Position numbers and translations under genes: made by a program. From contig JARHVA010002127.1 of assembly GCA_037957365.1 (NCBI GenBank), positions 434,001 to 498,000 on the forward strand: 64,000 nucleotides of DNA, in the 5' to 3' direction. The DNA comes from Torreya grandis. Taxonomy: Eukaryota; Streptophyta; Pinopsida; Cupressales; Taxaceae. A model generated the notes under the pieces. It saw only the letters and a program-made list of their open reading frames with translations. It ran no database searches and had not been told where the DNA came from. Below are positions 48,541-59,344 of the stretch, piece by piece (position 1 is the first letter of the stretch; the number at the start of each line of letters is the position of its first letter).

Positions 48541-48810
48541 AAGGTTGTTAAACCACCTCCATTTTACTTGTCAGTTATAATAGGGGTCTGTCTTGTTTAT
48601 AAGTGTATGATAAATTCTGGCACCTCAACCTTAGTCATGTCCAAATCTATAGTAGACAAGTTAGAACTCAAGTATGAGCCTAATGAGAAAGGTGTAATGA
48701 ATTTATATGGTTTTCCCACCAAAATAGTAGGTGTCTTAAGGGATCTAAAGATTGTGTTAATAGCCTATACAAATTTCATTATCACCCAAATTTGTTATGG
48801 TTGTTGATTT
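48541..48810 (+). pseudogene. Element I protease (catalytic Asp replaced)
   Basis: Frame 1, open from 48568 to 48807. It reads YKCMINSGTSTLVMSKSIVD, then KLELKYEPNEKGVMNLYGFP and VGVLRDLKIVLIAY, the retropepsin plan of Tat/Athila elements (family LIDSGASxxVMPxxxxxKLGL). The catalytic DSG is NSG here (AAT for GAT), so it could not cleave. It follows gag in the same frame and precedes the extra RNase H. Confidence 0.85.
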
Positions 48811-49200
48811 ACCCCCATAATTTTCCTTATGCCTATCTAGGGACTTTACTACAAATATTTTAGGTTATCTTTCCTCTGATTGGTCATATATGGTATTTAG
48901 AATTAGATATGGGACTAGGTTCACTATTAGGTTTGAAACTATTTATAGGTTCCATCTAGAGCCCTATATGCCCAACCTTTCAAATGTAAACTACACCATA
49001 CTTGATCAGGATCAAAATATCATTGAGCAAGAGCCCATGGATCATATTGAGGGTATATCAGATCTCTACTTGATGAATGGGTATCTGAAAACCATGGATT
49101 TGACCCCTACAACACCGTTGAAGAGGTAGAATTAGGGGTGTACTATATACATGAGGAAGGTATTACTATTCCTAGCCTAACAAGCACAAATCAAAAGGAT

Positions 49201-49590
49201 GAAGGTTTATGGAACTTATTCTTTAATGGATCAAGTTCAAAGAATGGAAGTGGGGTTAGAGTGATGTTGGTTTCCCATTAAAATCATAGGTATTACTCAA
49301 CTACAAGGTTCCAACTCAGCTTCACTTTTAACACATCTAAGTATTAATCTCTTCTACATGGGTTGTAAGAAGCAAGAAGGAGAGGCATCAAAATCCTTCA
49401 AGTAAAGGGTGATAGTGAGATTTTAGTAAAACAAGTAAGAGGTGTTAGTTTAGTTAGGAACCATCATTTGAATGCATATAAACACTGAGTATAGGACCTT
49501 ATAGAGGATTTCTTTGCATTCAACATACATTCTAGACCATGGAAGTCTAATCATCATGCAGATAGGCTTGCAACCATTGGATCTCAATAT
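49201..49590 (+). pseudogene. Extra RNase H (aRNH type) located before RT
   Basis: Frame 1 continues from protease into GLWNLFFNGSSSKNGSGVRV (family LxFDGSxxxxGxGAGxVL), then HGL, stop, EARRRGIKILQVKGDSEILV, KQVRG, and NHHADRLATIG (family NxxADxLA). These are the four motifs of the plant/archaeal-type RNase H. The first Asp has become Asn and the Glu-bearing AEYEAL has become KY-stop-SLL, while the Asp of KGDSE and of ADRLA remain. It sits between protease and RT, whereas the usual Ty3 RNase H is present separately after RT. A segment after it (VFDNDEQIVCFLMQEVEF, about 49690-49740) resembles the linker of related elements. Confidence 0.82.
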
Positions 49591-49779
49591 GAAATTATAG
49601 AGGGAGTAAAAATAAATCAACATCAAGACTAAATAAAGGTAATATGTAGGCCATATATACCTAATAATGAGGTAAGTTGGTAGGTCTTTGATAATGATGA
49701 ACAAATAGTGTGCTTTCTCATGCAAGAGGTAGAATTCTACCATAAGAATCAAGGTAAGTTTCAACACCAATATGATGAT

Positions 49780-50160
49780 TAGATAGTGTATTTAAGGTGT
49801 AAAAAGTTTCCTAAGGGAATTGTGACATTAAAAATCATATTCAAGGAAGATGACCAAATGAGAAAGGACAATATAAGTATCTCTACTAAGGAAGAACATT
49901 ATGGGAGGGTAGAAATCTTTAAGGACAAGTTATTGAAGTTGGGAAAGATTAACACAATAGAAGAGAGATGGATTTATTTATTTGTGTTAAGAGTATTCAT
50001 ATGTTTTTTCATGGGAGTAACATGATTTAAAGGGATTTGAACCCAAAATTTCATAACATACTATAGAATTGGAGAGCAATGAAAAACCAGTGAGATAAAA
50101 AGAAAGGCATGTCAATACAAAGGTGGAAGAGATCATGAGAAGGGAGTTGTTCAAACTAAT
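49780..50160 (+). pseudogene. Spacer between extra RNase H and RT of I
   Basis: Frame 1, open 49786-50025 (79 codons): LRCKKFPKGIVTLKIIFKED, then LLKLGKINTIEERW. This resembles the stretch preceding RT in Tat-like elements. The frame is lost near 50025 and recovered in RT. Confidence 0.6.
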
Positions 50161-50700
50161 TGATTCAAAGATAATATTACCCATCAATAATTCTCATGGG
50201 TGGAAAACCTTATGTCTATGAGGAATATGAATGGGGAAATACACCTTTGTGTTGACTTTAAGGACCATAACAAGGTGTCTTTAAGGGATCACTATCTACT
50301 TCCCTCAATGGACTAGATTCTTCAAAAGGTTATAGGATCTCAAAGGTTCTCATTACTTGATGGCTACTTAAATTACAATCAAATCATGGTCAAGGAGGAG
50401 GATATACATAATACTTCTTTCACTAAAAATTGGGGCACCTATGCATACATGAAAATGCTCTTTGGATTGTCCAATATAGGGGAAATTTTCCAAAGGGAAA
50501 TGGATGTTGCCTTTGAGGGGTTGATCAATGAAATTGTGATCATCTACCTTGATGACATCACTATATTCTCCAAGGATAAAGTAAACCACATGGTTCACTT
50601 GAAATTGGTCTTTGACAGATGTAGGTAATTTAGAATGTCATTAAATCCCAAGAAAGGTAGCATTGATGTTTATGAGGGTATATTGTTGGGTCATGTAGTG
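50160..50700 (+). pseudogene. Element I reverse transcriptase (broken, active site retained)
   Basis: Reads NGEIHLCVDFKDHNKVSLRD and HYLLPSMD near 50235-50310, FSLLDGYLNYNQIMVKEED near 50350-50400, WGTYAYMKMLFGLSNIGEIF near 50430-50490, and the active site YLDD at 50545-50556, followed by GHVVSKYGVTI near 50690. The longest open piece is 50386-50628 (80 codons). Block order and wording are of the Ty3/gypsy Tat/Athila type, unlike the chromovirus RT of G. The catalytic Asp pair is intact. Confidence 0.93.
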
Positions 50701-50759
50701 TCAAAATATGGTGTTACTATATACCTTGAGAGAGTTGAATCCATTCTATCCTTACCCTT

Positions 50760-51348
50760 GCCCAAACACAAGAAAGGTTTATAGAGCATCTTGGGGAAGA
50801 TAAAATTCATAAGGAGGTTTATCATAGGTTTTGCAGAGTTGGTCAAACCTCTTACTCACATGCTAAGGAAACACATGGACTTCACATGAAAAAATTAATG
50901 TAATAAGAGCTTTGAGGCCATCAAGGAGGCCATATCTCATTCATATAAACTTCTTAATCTTGATTTTAGGAAGGAGTTTTACTTGTATGCCTTCTCTACT
51001 TTAAATGCAATTTTTGCTATGCTTATGCAAAAAAATGGTGAAGGCCTAGAATAACCCATTGCTTTATTTAGTTAGGACTTAGAGGGATATGAAGAAAGTT
51101 TTTTTTTTGAGAAAAATGTACTTGATGTGGTGAGAGGGTTGAATAAATTTAGGCACATGGTGTCAAATAGCAAGATCATACTCATGGTAGTACACCTAAA
51201 CATTAAAGAGTTCATACTCAATAGAGATATCAATGAGAAGAGAGTAGGGTGGGTAATAAAATGTATGGAATATGAATTTGAAGTTATAATGAGAAAAAAT
51301 ATCATAGGTATAGGTTTATGTGAGCAGCTTGCATCAGAGTTAAAATAA
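50760..51348 (+). pseudogene. Second (Ty3-type) RNase H of I, degenerate
   Basis: After the RT connection (LGKIKFIRRFIIGFAELVKP near 50790-50850), frame 1 gives FRKEFYLYAFSTLNAIFAML near 50970-51025, and 51127-51348 (73 codons, VVRGLNKFRHMVSNSKIILM onward). The position where Ty3 RNase H has its first catalytic Asp (LYxDAS) reads LYAFST, with no Asp. This fits a relic domain kept for structure while the extra RNase H did the cutting. I infer this from position and motif loss; random decay could also explain it. Confidence 0.75.
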
Positions 51349-51544
51349 GATAAAGATCAAGTGTTTGTAGTCTATGATAGATAACAACTAATTGAAAAGT
51401 GACACTCCTCTTATCTAGACCTATGATATAATAAAATTCATTCAAATATGAAAATGTTCCATGGGTTTAGATAGGGCTAAAAGGAGTCACTTTAGGTTGA
51501 AAAATATACCCTATGTCTTGATAGATGGAGTACTTTTTAAGGAC

Positions 51545-52565
51545 CTAAGAAGAATGATTTTGAAGTGTGTAGAATCATGCCAAGTAGACAAGTTACTTGA
51601 ATAATTTCATGATGGACCTATTGGTGGACATTTTTATTCCAAGAACACAAACTCCAAATTAATTAGATTTAGGTACTTTTATCCTAAATTATTTAGAGAT
51701 GCACAATCCTAGGTAAGAAAGTGTTTAAAGTGTGCTATGTTTATTGGTAAGCATGAGTTATCTACCCTCACTTTGAAACCAATACAGGTAAAACAACCCT
51801 TCACATAGTGGGGATTAAATTTCATAGTGATGATCCATCCCCATTTAATTACTAGGCACAAGTGGGTTATCACAACCATAGACTAATTCACAAGATGGGT
51901 GGAGGAAGCTACCCACAAAGAAGCCAATGAGAATTCTATCCTAGATTTTTATGATAACCTTGTAACCATATTTGGTGTGCCTTCAACAATCATTTCTAAA
52001 AATGCCTTGGCCTTTAGCAATGACAAGGTATGTGAATGGGATCTTGGACATGGAATATACCTAAAATTATCCTCTAACTATTACCCATAAGGAAATGGAC
52101 TAGCAGAGTCCATAAACAAGAACTTGCTAAGGATCACCAAAAGAACTATAGAAGATAGTCAAAAGGAGTGGCATACTAGATTGAGGACTACCCTATGGGA
52201 TGATAGAGCGACACCTAAGAATGATACTAGACACTCCCCATACCTCTTTATATATGGTATAAAATTAAGACTTCCTATTTCCTTTGAGCTTCCTGCATTA
52301 GAGCTTACTTACCAACTTGTGCTCCTAGAGGATGGTGCTATGCAAGTAATGATGAATGAGATAAGATAGCTGGAGGAGACAAGAGATAGTGCCATGCATA
52401 ACATGTGGTCTAATAAAAATCAAGTGAATAAGTAATTTGACAATATATCTTATTTTATAATGCTTTAACATGGAGACATAGTCCTCAAGTGGGATGAGGA
52501 CCATGCAAAGCTAGGAAAACACTTCAAGTTTGATAGCATTTGGAGTGGACCTTATATTATCCCCT
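51545..52565 (+). pseudogene. Element I integrase (broken)
   Basis: Frame 2, so shifted relative to RNase H. The zinc-binding part reads FHDGPIGGHF (51607-51636) and CLKCA (near 51727). The core has HKWVITTID, stop, FTRWVEEATHKEA (first Asp present), IISKNALAF (family ISDNxxxF; the second Asp is Lys here), and GNGLAESINKNLL (catalytic Glu present). Open pieces are 51899-52090 and 52124-52369. GDIVLKWDEDHAK near 52475 and FDSIWSGPYII near 52530 match the C-terminal end of Ty3 integrases. No chromodomain follows, as expected outside the chromovirus group. Confidence 0.9.
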
Positions 52566-52940
52566 GATGTAAGGAGAGTAATGATTTTTAGATTTATAAA
52601 TTTAATGGTGAGAGCCTCTCCATCCATTTCAATGGGAAGTTTCCCAAGTTTTTTTACTAAGTCTCTTTCATGTTCCTTTGTACATAGGTAGATGGGTTTG
52701 TCTTTTCTCTCCAAGTGCTTTGCACAGGTGTCATGTATGTTGTTTAGTCTTGTTGATTAGGTAGTTTTTTGTTTTATTCCTTGTTATTTATTGTTGTGTC
52801 TCATTGTTTGAGGAGTATACAGAGATAAGGCAAATCTATATATATTCATATTCCATCTATTTAGTCATCATGAACAAGTTTAGATATTTTTTTGGGTTCC
52901 ATGACCAACAGGCTCATCAAGATAACTGAGTCACCAAAAA
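52566..52940 (+). other. 3' untranslated region of I with pre-LTR motif
   Basis: T-rich, about 375 bp, with AAGTGCTTTGCACAGGTGT near 52706. It ends TGAGTCACCAAAAA directly before the LTR. Both strings recur in C at the corresponding place. Confidence 0.65.
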
Positions 52941-52947
52941 TGTTGGT

Positions 52948-52975
52948 CACTTTATAGTCCTATACCTATAAAGTG
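52948..52975. repeat. Hairpin at the LTR start of I (right copy)
   Basis: CACTTTATAG, loop TCCTATAC, CTATAAAGTG: a perfect 10-bp stem. It differs from the left copy by A for C in one arm and T for G in the other. Confidence 0.93.
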
Positions 52976-54246
52976 GTCAAAATTATATATTAGATTCATG
53001 GTCCCTCATTGACACTATGTTGTTAGTCATGCCATGAGTTGAAAGGCGTGTCTAGTTAGTCCAATGTTTTGTCATGCTTCATCTTTGCCTTGGTTGTAGA
53101 CCTTTATAACTCTTTTCAAGCCTAAGTCATGTAGTGTCATAGTGTTCAAATATGCCTAGATGACCTTTTATCCACTTTTAAGGGTCTTTAACATGTAAAG
53201 GATGTAGTGATAAAGATAATTTGAGGGGACAACTTGGTAAAGGCATAGAGACACATTGGTCCTTCATAATAATTAGAGGTATGTTCATTATTAAGCCTTA
53301 AAAAAACATTATGGGAAATTTCATAAGGTATAATTAAGGTTTAATTTATCATTAAGGTATTTTATATGAATTAACATGGTGGCCTAATTAATATACCTCT
53401 TTTTAAGGCCATATACTTGAGCATAATCAATAGTTTTGGTCATAATGAGATGCAATTTGGCCTTGAAATAAAACTAAACCACCCCATAGTATCTAGTGGA
53501 CCTCGTTAGCTTTATAAAAAATTCATGGGATAGTTTCATACCTCATTTAGACCCTATTACCTTAGTTAATGCCTATCCCCCTTGAAAAGGGCCCACACAT
53601 GCTAAATTATGACCTTTTAGCTCCCTCACTTCATAATACCATGTTCAAAGTGTTGTTTTCCCATATTTTCACTCATAAACACCTACTAGATACATTTTAG
53701 GGCTGAAATAAGAAGATTTGTAGAAGAAAATGGTAATTTACAAGTGTTTTATCAATAGTATAGATTCATACTATATGAACTAGTTTAGTCAGAGGTGTGA
53801 TTTTGTAGGGGGAAGTCAAAGAGATAAAATGGTGAAAGAAGAAGTGCTTGAAAGTAAAATTAGAGATCAAAACCATTATGCATACTCTTATAGCTCATTG
53901 GAAGGTTCAAATGACCCCTCGGGTTCGTACATATACTGTATAGGGGAAGGTGAGTGGGGGCCCAAGATCTTGCCTATGAAAATAGACTCAAGTAGCTAAA
54001 CATACATGTAATTTGTCTAAGGATTAATTATATAACCTTTATGAAAATTACATAAAAATTTAAGGGCCTTATATGCCCCTCTCATCTACACATGCACATT
54101 TAAACCCAAGAGTTTTTAGGGGATTCTACTTTATCTGCAAAAACCAATCATGGATCCTATTCCCTCAAATCATGCAAAATATTTACATGGTGATTTTAAA
54201 ATTGGATTCACACATGTGAGATTATGTAGCTTTAAAATATCCTTAA

Positions 54247-54290
54247 ATGGTTTTTATGTATGGTCTAGAGACCATACATAAAAACTAGTC
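54247..54290. repeat. Long hairpin in the right LTR of I
   Basis: The counterpart of 37515-37560. GGTTTTTATGTATGGTCT pairs with AGACCATACATAAAAACT over about 18 bp with one mismatch (loop AG). One pair is A-T here and G-C in the left copy. Confidence 0.9.
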
Positions 54291-57200
54291 AAAATCTCCT
54301 TGACTAGTTTCTATGTAGGTATGCAAAGTAGGTTGTGTAAATGGTAGAGTTTGATATATTTATTAGGAGATGAAAACAAGGTTGAAGAGTTATCAAGAGT
54401 GTTTCATATTTAAAAATGCCTTATTTCTCAGATTTAAGGTTCAATACTCCATCTTGTTGCCTTAGAAAACCTCAAGAGAAGAAGGTTTATCCATATTCAA
54501 GGAACACTATATGGTGGACTATATATGTGGTTCAAGCACACCTATAGGGATCTAATGTAACCCAAAATATGTGAAGGAGATGTTGAATTTAGAATAGATC
54601 ACCTTCATGACCTTTAAAGTAACTTTCACAACCATTATAGTGGAATCAAAGACTTACAGATCACCTTCCTTGTCTCCAAGTTAATTAGTTACCTTTTAGC
54701 AGGGTTTATGGTTATTTATGAAGATTAAAGTAATTTTGAGAATATGAGGTTTCCTTTTGGGATTTTATACACTTCACTCCTACCTCAAAACTTTCATGTT
54801 TGTTTAGGTATACATTAGGGGGTCTATAGGGTCCACTTGGATTGATCTCAAAGGAGAGTCTTGTCTCCATTTCATGCCATTACCATGTTCTTATTGACTC
54901 ACTATATTTTAACTACCATTGAATTGTTTTACACCCTGTTTCCATGTTCATCTATCCATATGTGTTCATTACCACCCTGCTTAATCCATTCACACTCCAC
55001 CTAAGATTGGAATATGCCAAAGTGAACTCAATAATCCATTGAAACCATCGTGAGAAATAATTTCCTTAAGTTTTAAATCTATATATCCATATAGTAGATT
55101 GAGGGTGTAAAATGTGCACCTTTATTTAGCCTTAAGGCTATTATAGTAAGATCCTAAGGAATACCAGATGGATTTCTAAAAACATGAAGGGTTAAAATTA
55201 AGATCATGTAATATGAATTATAATAAGGTTTAATGATGATGTTGGACACTTGTGACACAATTATCAATAATTAATCAAGTCATATCCATCTTAGTACATG
55301 CCTAGTAATAAGCTTTGTAGATAGTCACCTTGACAGATGGTCACAGGTGGCATTGCTAGTCTTGGTTGGTGTTTCCATCTTGTCTAAACTCAAAGGTAAA
55401 ATCCATATAAGAGATATTAATTTGACACTATTAATATTAAAATAATGATGGCTAATACCTATGTGAAATTAGAATGACATGATCACAATCATCATACCAC
55501 ACAAGACTATGCAAGTATGAGACTTGAGTTGAATGAAAAGAAGGGTTATGCAAGAATTTCATGTTAGAAAGCCATAAAATGGACATGATGATCATTATAA
55601 TCATGTTTAAAACACTCCCTACAGTAAAAAACACCTTTAGAGGCCTGGTTGAAGGATATATTCAAAGTTTACATGATTGATTGCACTGTTAACAAGAATT
55701 TTGGAGCTAATTTGGGTTGAAATGGTGATATTGGACCCTTCTAAGCATAAAAAGGACTCCAAAATTAGTAAAAATAGTGGTAATTACTTATTAAAGAGGC
55801 CCATAGTTTAACTTAGTCTAGAAAAATAGTGGGTATACCGACTATTTTGTTTTAGACCAAGGCTTGTCTGTTGCAGACACATAGTGAGTTGAAGGCCCAT
55901 CCATATTATATGAGGCCTGTAAGAAATTTGAACCATCATAGGGGTATTGATCCAAGTGTATAATTATGTTTTAATGCTCTTGAAACTCCTATAAATACTA
56001 AATTATTAGACCAATAGTCAAATCCTTAAGAGATGAGGTGGCATAGTCAGGCAGACAATCTTGCACACAGATCTTAGTGATATATTAAGACCTTTGAAAG
56101 TTATTGTAATCAATTAAATGACCAAGGTGAGGAGTGGGAGAAGGTTTTAGACCCAAAAAAGGGGTTATAAGTTCTAGGAAGTGACAAATTAGTCCAAGTG
56201 TCCCTAAAATTGAGTTTGAGCTAGTCCATCTACACACATGCAATTTGAGGGGCATCTTCAAATGCTCACCTACTTCGCTACATTCATTCTCAAAGATAAA
56301 TATCCTAAGGAGATTTAAGTCTCCTTATTGACTAAATATACATGGTATATTTATTGGAAATATGGGGATAGACTCTATGAATAAATTCTAAGAAACTAAG
56401 TAATCAAAACTATCTACAAATAACCCTAACCTCACCTTCTATTGTTCATATCTCCAAGGAGCCTTTGCATGGGAATCTAGCCTATTAATGAGGGATGAGG
56501 GGGTAAATACCCAAAACATTAATGGAATTTTTTTTTAGGTTTGGACTTACATACTCTATGAACCATCATTAATATGGTGGACATCTCAAAACTTGCACAA
56601 ATCCTTGAAGTGACTTGATGGTGAAATATCAACCCAAAACCCATCCAAATGAGGAAATATGGTTTTGAAATAACCTTTAATGTTTTTAGAGGTCCCCTAA
56701 GCACCACCATGACTCTTTAGTTGGCACATGTAGAGGTGAAGTGATACGTAATGGGCCTAAAGATACTAGTTTGAGCTCAAGAACTAGGATATATAAAACA
56801 TGTTTATGCAAAATGATTTGAATAAAGGATAATGAATCCAAAATCACCTAACCAAGCCTCTTGGTGGTCTTTATGATAACCTCCATGATAGTTTCATTAG
56901 ATAGAGAGGTGAAAGTGTTGGAACACATGAATGTATGCATTCTAAGAAGGATAATTGGTATAATAAAGACAATAATGCTACTTTCTAAGGTATCTAGGGT
57001 GTTTTCCCAATAATACATGAGTAAAATATGGTTCATAGCTCTAATGTGCAAACTAAATTTCATGGCTCAGGTCTGTAGATAAGACAAATTTTCAAAACCC
57101 ATTAGGACTTTACTTTTAGAAGGTGAAACAAAAGACAAGTTGGGAAATGTGAATGATCCCAAATAAAAAGGGGAGGGATTCCATGGTTTTTAAGGGCCCT

Positions 57201-58638
57201 TGGATAAGTTCAAACCCTTAGAGAAGTCATCACGATGGATATTTTTGATTGTAGGCACACAAAGATCATTTAAAGAGAAGATTATTCATATAAGAAGCAC
57301 CTTCAATTGTTTATCATAGCTTGAGGGTTATACATGGAGAGTCTAAATGTTCATGGGAGGTGAGAGGGATTATTGGATTGGGATTAGTGAAATTAGTTTA
57401 GATAACCAAGATTAGATCTCAATTAACCAATCCTAAGACTCCCAAACCCCCTTAAAACCCCCTTAAACCCTAATAATGACATGTATAAAGACGTTTAAGG
57501 AAAAATGCATTCTTTTACTTAGAATTTGATTCTCTAGTAGTTGGATCATGTTGGAAACTTAAGAAGGCTCCTACTCATGGATTTGATGGTATGGAAACTA
57601 TACAAGCATCTCTTAAAAAGGAAAATTTACAAGGTTTTAATCAAAATTTATGTTATAAAGCCTAAGAGAAAGTTCTAAACCATGGGAAGAGTAGGGTCAG
57701 GACTTGTTCTATCCATCCAACACTAATATAGCTCATGGAACTAATTGGAGTCATCCTCACCATATCCATCTAAACTATGAGTTTGTGAGGTAGTCCAACT
57801 AGCCTAGTAAGACAAGGCTAATGTGTAATTACAGGTAAAGAACTTTTGAAAGATCTTAATGCCAATGCACTAAAGGTTATCCAAGGATTGTCTAAATTTC
57901 ATAAAAATAAATTTTAGCCAAAGTTAAGATGTTTTATAAGTCAAATAGTGGATATGAGAAAAAATTAGAGAAAAAATAACTCAAACCTAATTATCTTGAA
58001 AATGGAAGAATATAGGAAGCACAGGGTGGTGTGAGAGCATTGATTGGACATATCCATGCATGGTAATTATCACTTAGGTGAGTATACACCAAAATGGGAG
58101 CCATTATGACTATGTGGAGGTAGTTTTATAAATCATTTATCATGTATATTGAAGAAAAGGCTACCCAATGCCTCAAAGAGACCTATTTACACCCCATGTA
58201 TGTTGCATAACTTCAAAAAAAAGGAATATTGAGCTATTTTTAGAATGGTCAAGGAATGAATAAGGTCAATTGAGGGAGTTACATCCTCCACAATTCGAAA
58301 ATGGGCTCATAAATAAGATGTCAATACTTGAAGAGAGAAGTAAGCCTATGTAACTACCCTATGCCACATGGATCTCATTGATGACCTCTCCTACACCTAG
58401 ATTTCTCCTCTTCTAAATTATCTATAAAAATATGCATTGAGATCTTGATTACCACCCTCAGTTGGGTGTAGTAAATCTCTATAAAAATCACTTTGTAAAC
58501 TCTTTTTAAGCAATTGAAGATAGTTTCAAATTCTTGTTGAATGTTAGTGTGCTTATTAAAAGTTTGATTTAAAGAATTTATGCATTGTATGGTCATCTGG
58601 AGGTCCTTTCACATACCTAGATTCAATTTTGTTAGTTT

Positions 58639-59344
58639 TATTGGGCCCCTTATGTATTATGTATAGGATTTGTGACTACATGATATCCACATTGGAATGA
58701 GGAGATCATTTTGATTAATGATTGGAATTTTGGCACTAGTTGGAGGTCATAGTGAATTCCTTGCACTAGCTAGTAGGTGGTTAACTAGTTCCTAGATCTT
58801 TAGGACATCTTATAGGATTGGAAAAATGTGGTAGTTACATCATGAACTTCATAAAATCATGGAATTGGTGGGAATGATCACCCAAATTCTATCTCAACAC
58901 TTAATGTGCATGTTCCACCCTAGTGAAAATGCTTATATGAGGTATTTAAGGAGATCAAACTGGTTAGAACAAAGAGATAAATATATCATAATGAAGCTTT
59001 GGTGAAATGTGGTTGCTCTGTATGCATGCATTTAGTAGTTATCAAACTTAGGCTTAGTGTGGATGCCATGAAGCTTCTATTTTTAAGTACCCAAGATTGC
59101 CTATGAGCCTCTAGGTCAGTAAGTATTTTAAGTAAAGCATTTACTTAGTTATGAATATTATGAACTCTATTAATTTTGAAATTTGATTAATGATAAAGAT
59201 GGTTGTAGTAAAACATGATATCTGATGTATGCATCTTTTTTATTGCTATTGAAATGTGAAATGTTTATAATGTTATAATTTCAATACTTTTATGATAATA
59301 AATGTTTATGAGCTTATGATATCTAATCTATGCATATTCTCACA
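58639..59344 (+). repeat. 5' LTR of K
   Basis: Starts TATTGGGCC and ends near TTCTCACA. It appears to have about 17 bases (ATATCTAATCTATGCAT) near 59320 that the 3' LTR lacks, a partial repeat of an earlier segment. Confidence 0.82.

Larger units (their letters stand above)
36203..58638 (+). mobile_element. Element I: giant Tat-like Ty3/gypsy retrotransposon
   Basis: Long direct repeats (36203-46513 and 52941-58638) flank a 6.4-kb interior with gag, protease, an extra RNase H, RT, a second RNase H and integrase. Removing J and an internal duplication, the left LTR is about 6.1 kb; the right LTR is cut at 5.7 kb by K and does not resume. Very long LTRs and an extra RNase H point to the Tat lineage (Ogre, Retand and relatives). 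Gag through the second RNase H lie in the same frame; integrase is in another frame. Catalytic residues are lost in protease, both RNases H and integrase. Confidence 0.9.
52941..58638 (+). repeat. Right LTR of I, truncated by K
   Basis: Starts TGTTGGTCAC and aligns with the left LTR through 58638, just after the promoter region (TATAAAAA at 58423, then TTGGGTGTAGTAAATCTC). The last few hundred bases of the LTR are missing: K follows and the sequence beyond K does not continue the LTR. Confidence 0.9.

Noticed and set aside
49450..49770. 106-codon minus-strand open frame
   Set aside because: Antisense of the extra RNase H and its linker in element I.
5852..58638. C and I as one tandem array of the same element
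   Set aside because: LTR starts and ends are similar in plan, but the bodies and interiors are different and each has its own pair of LTRs.
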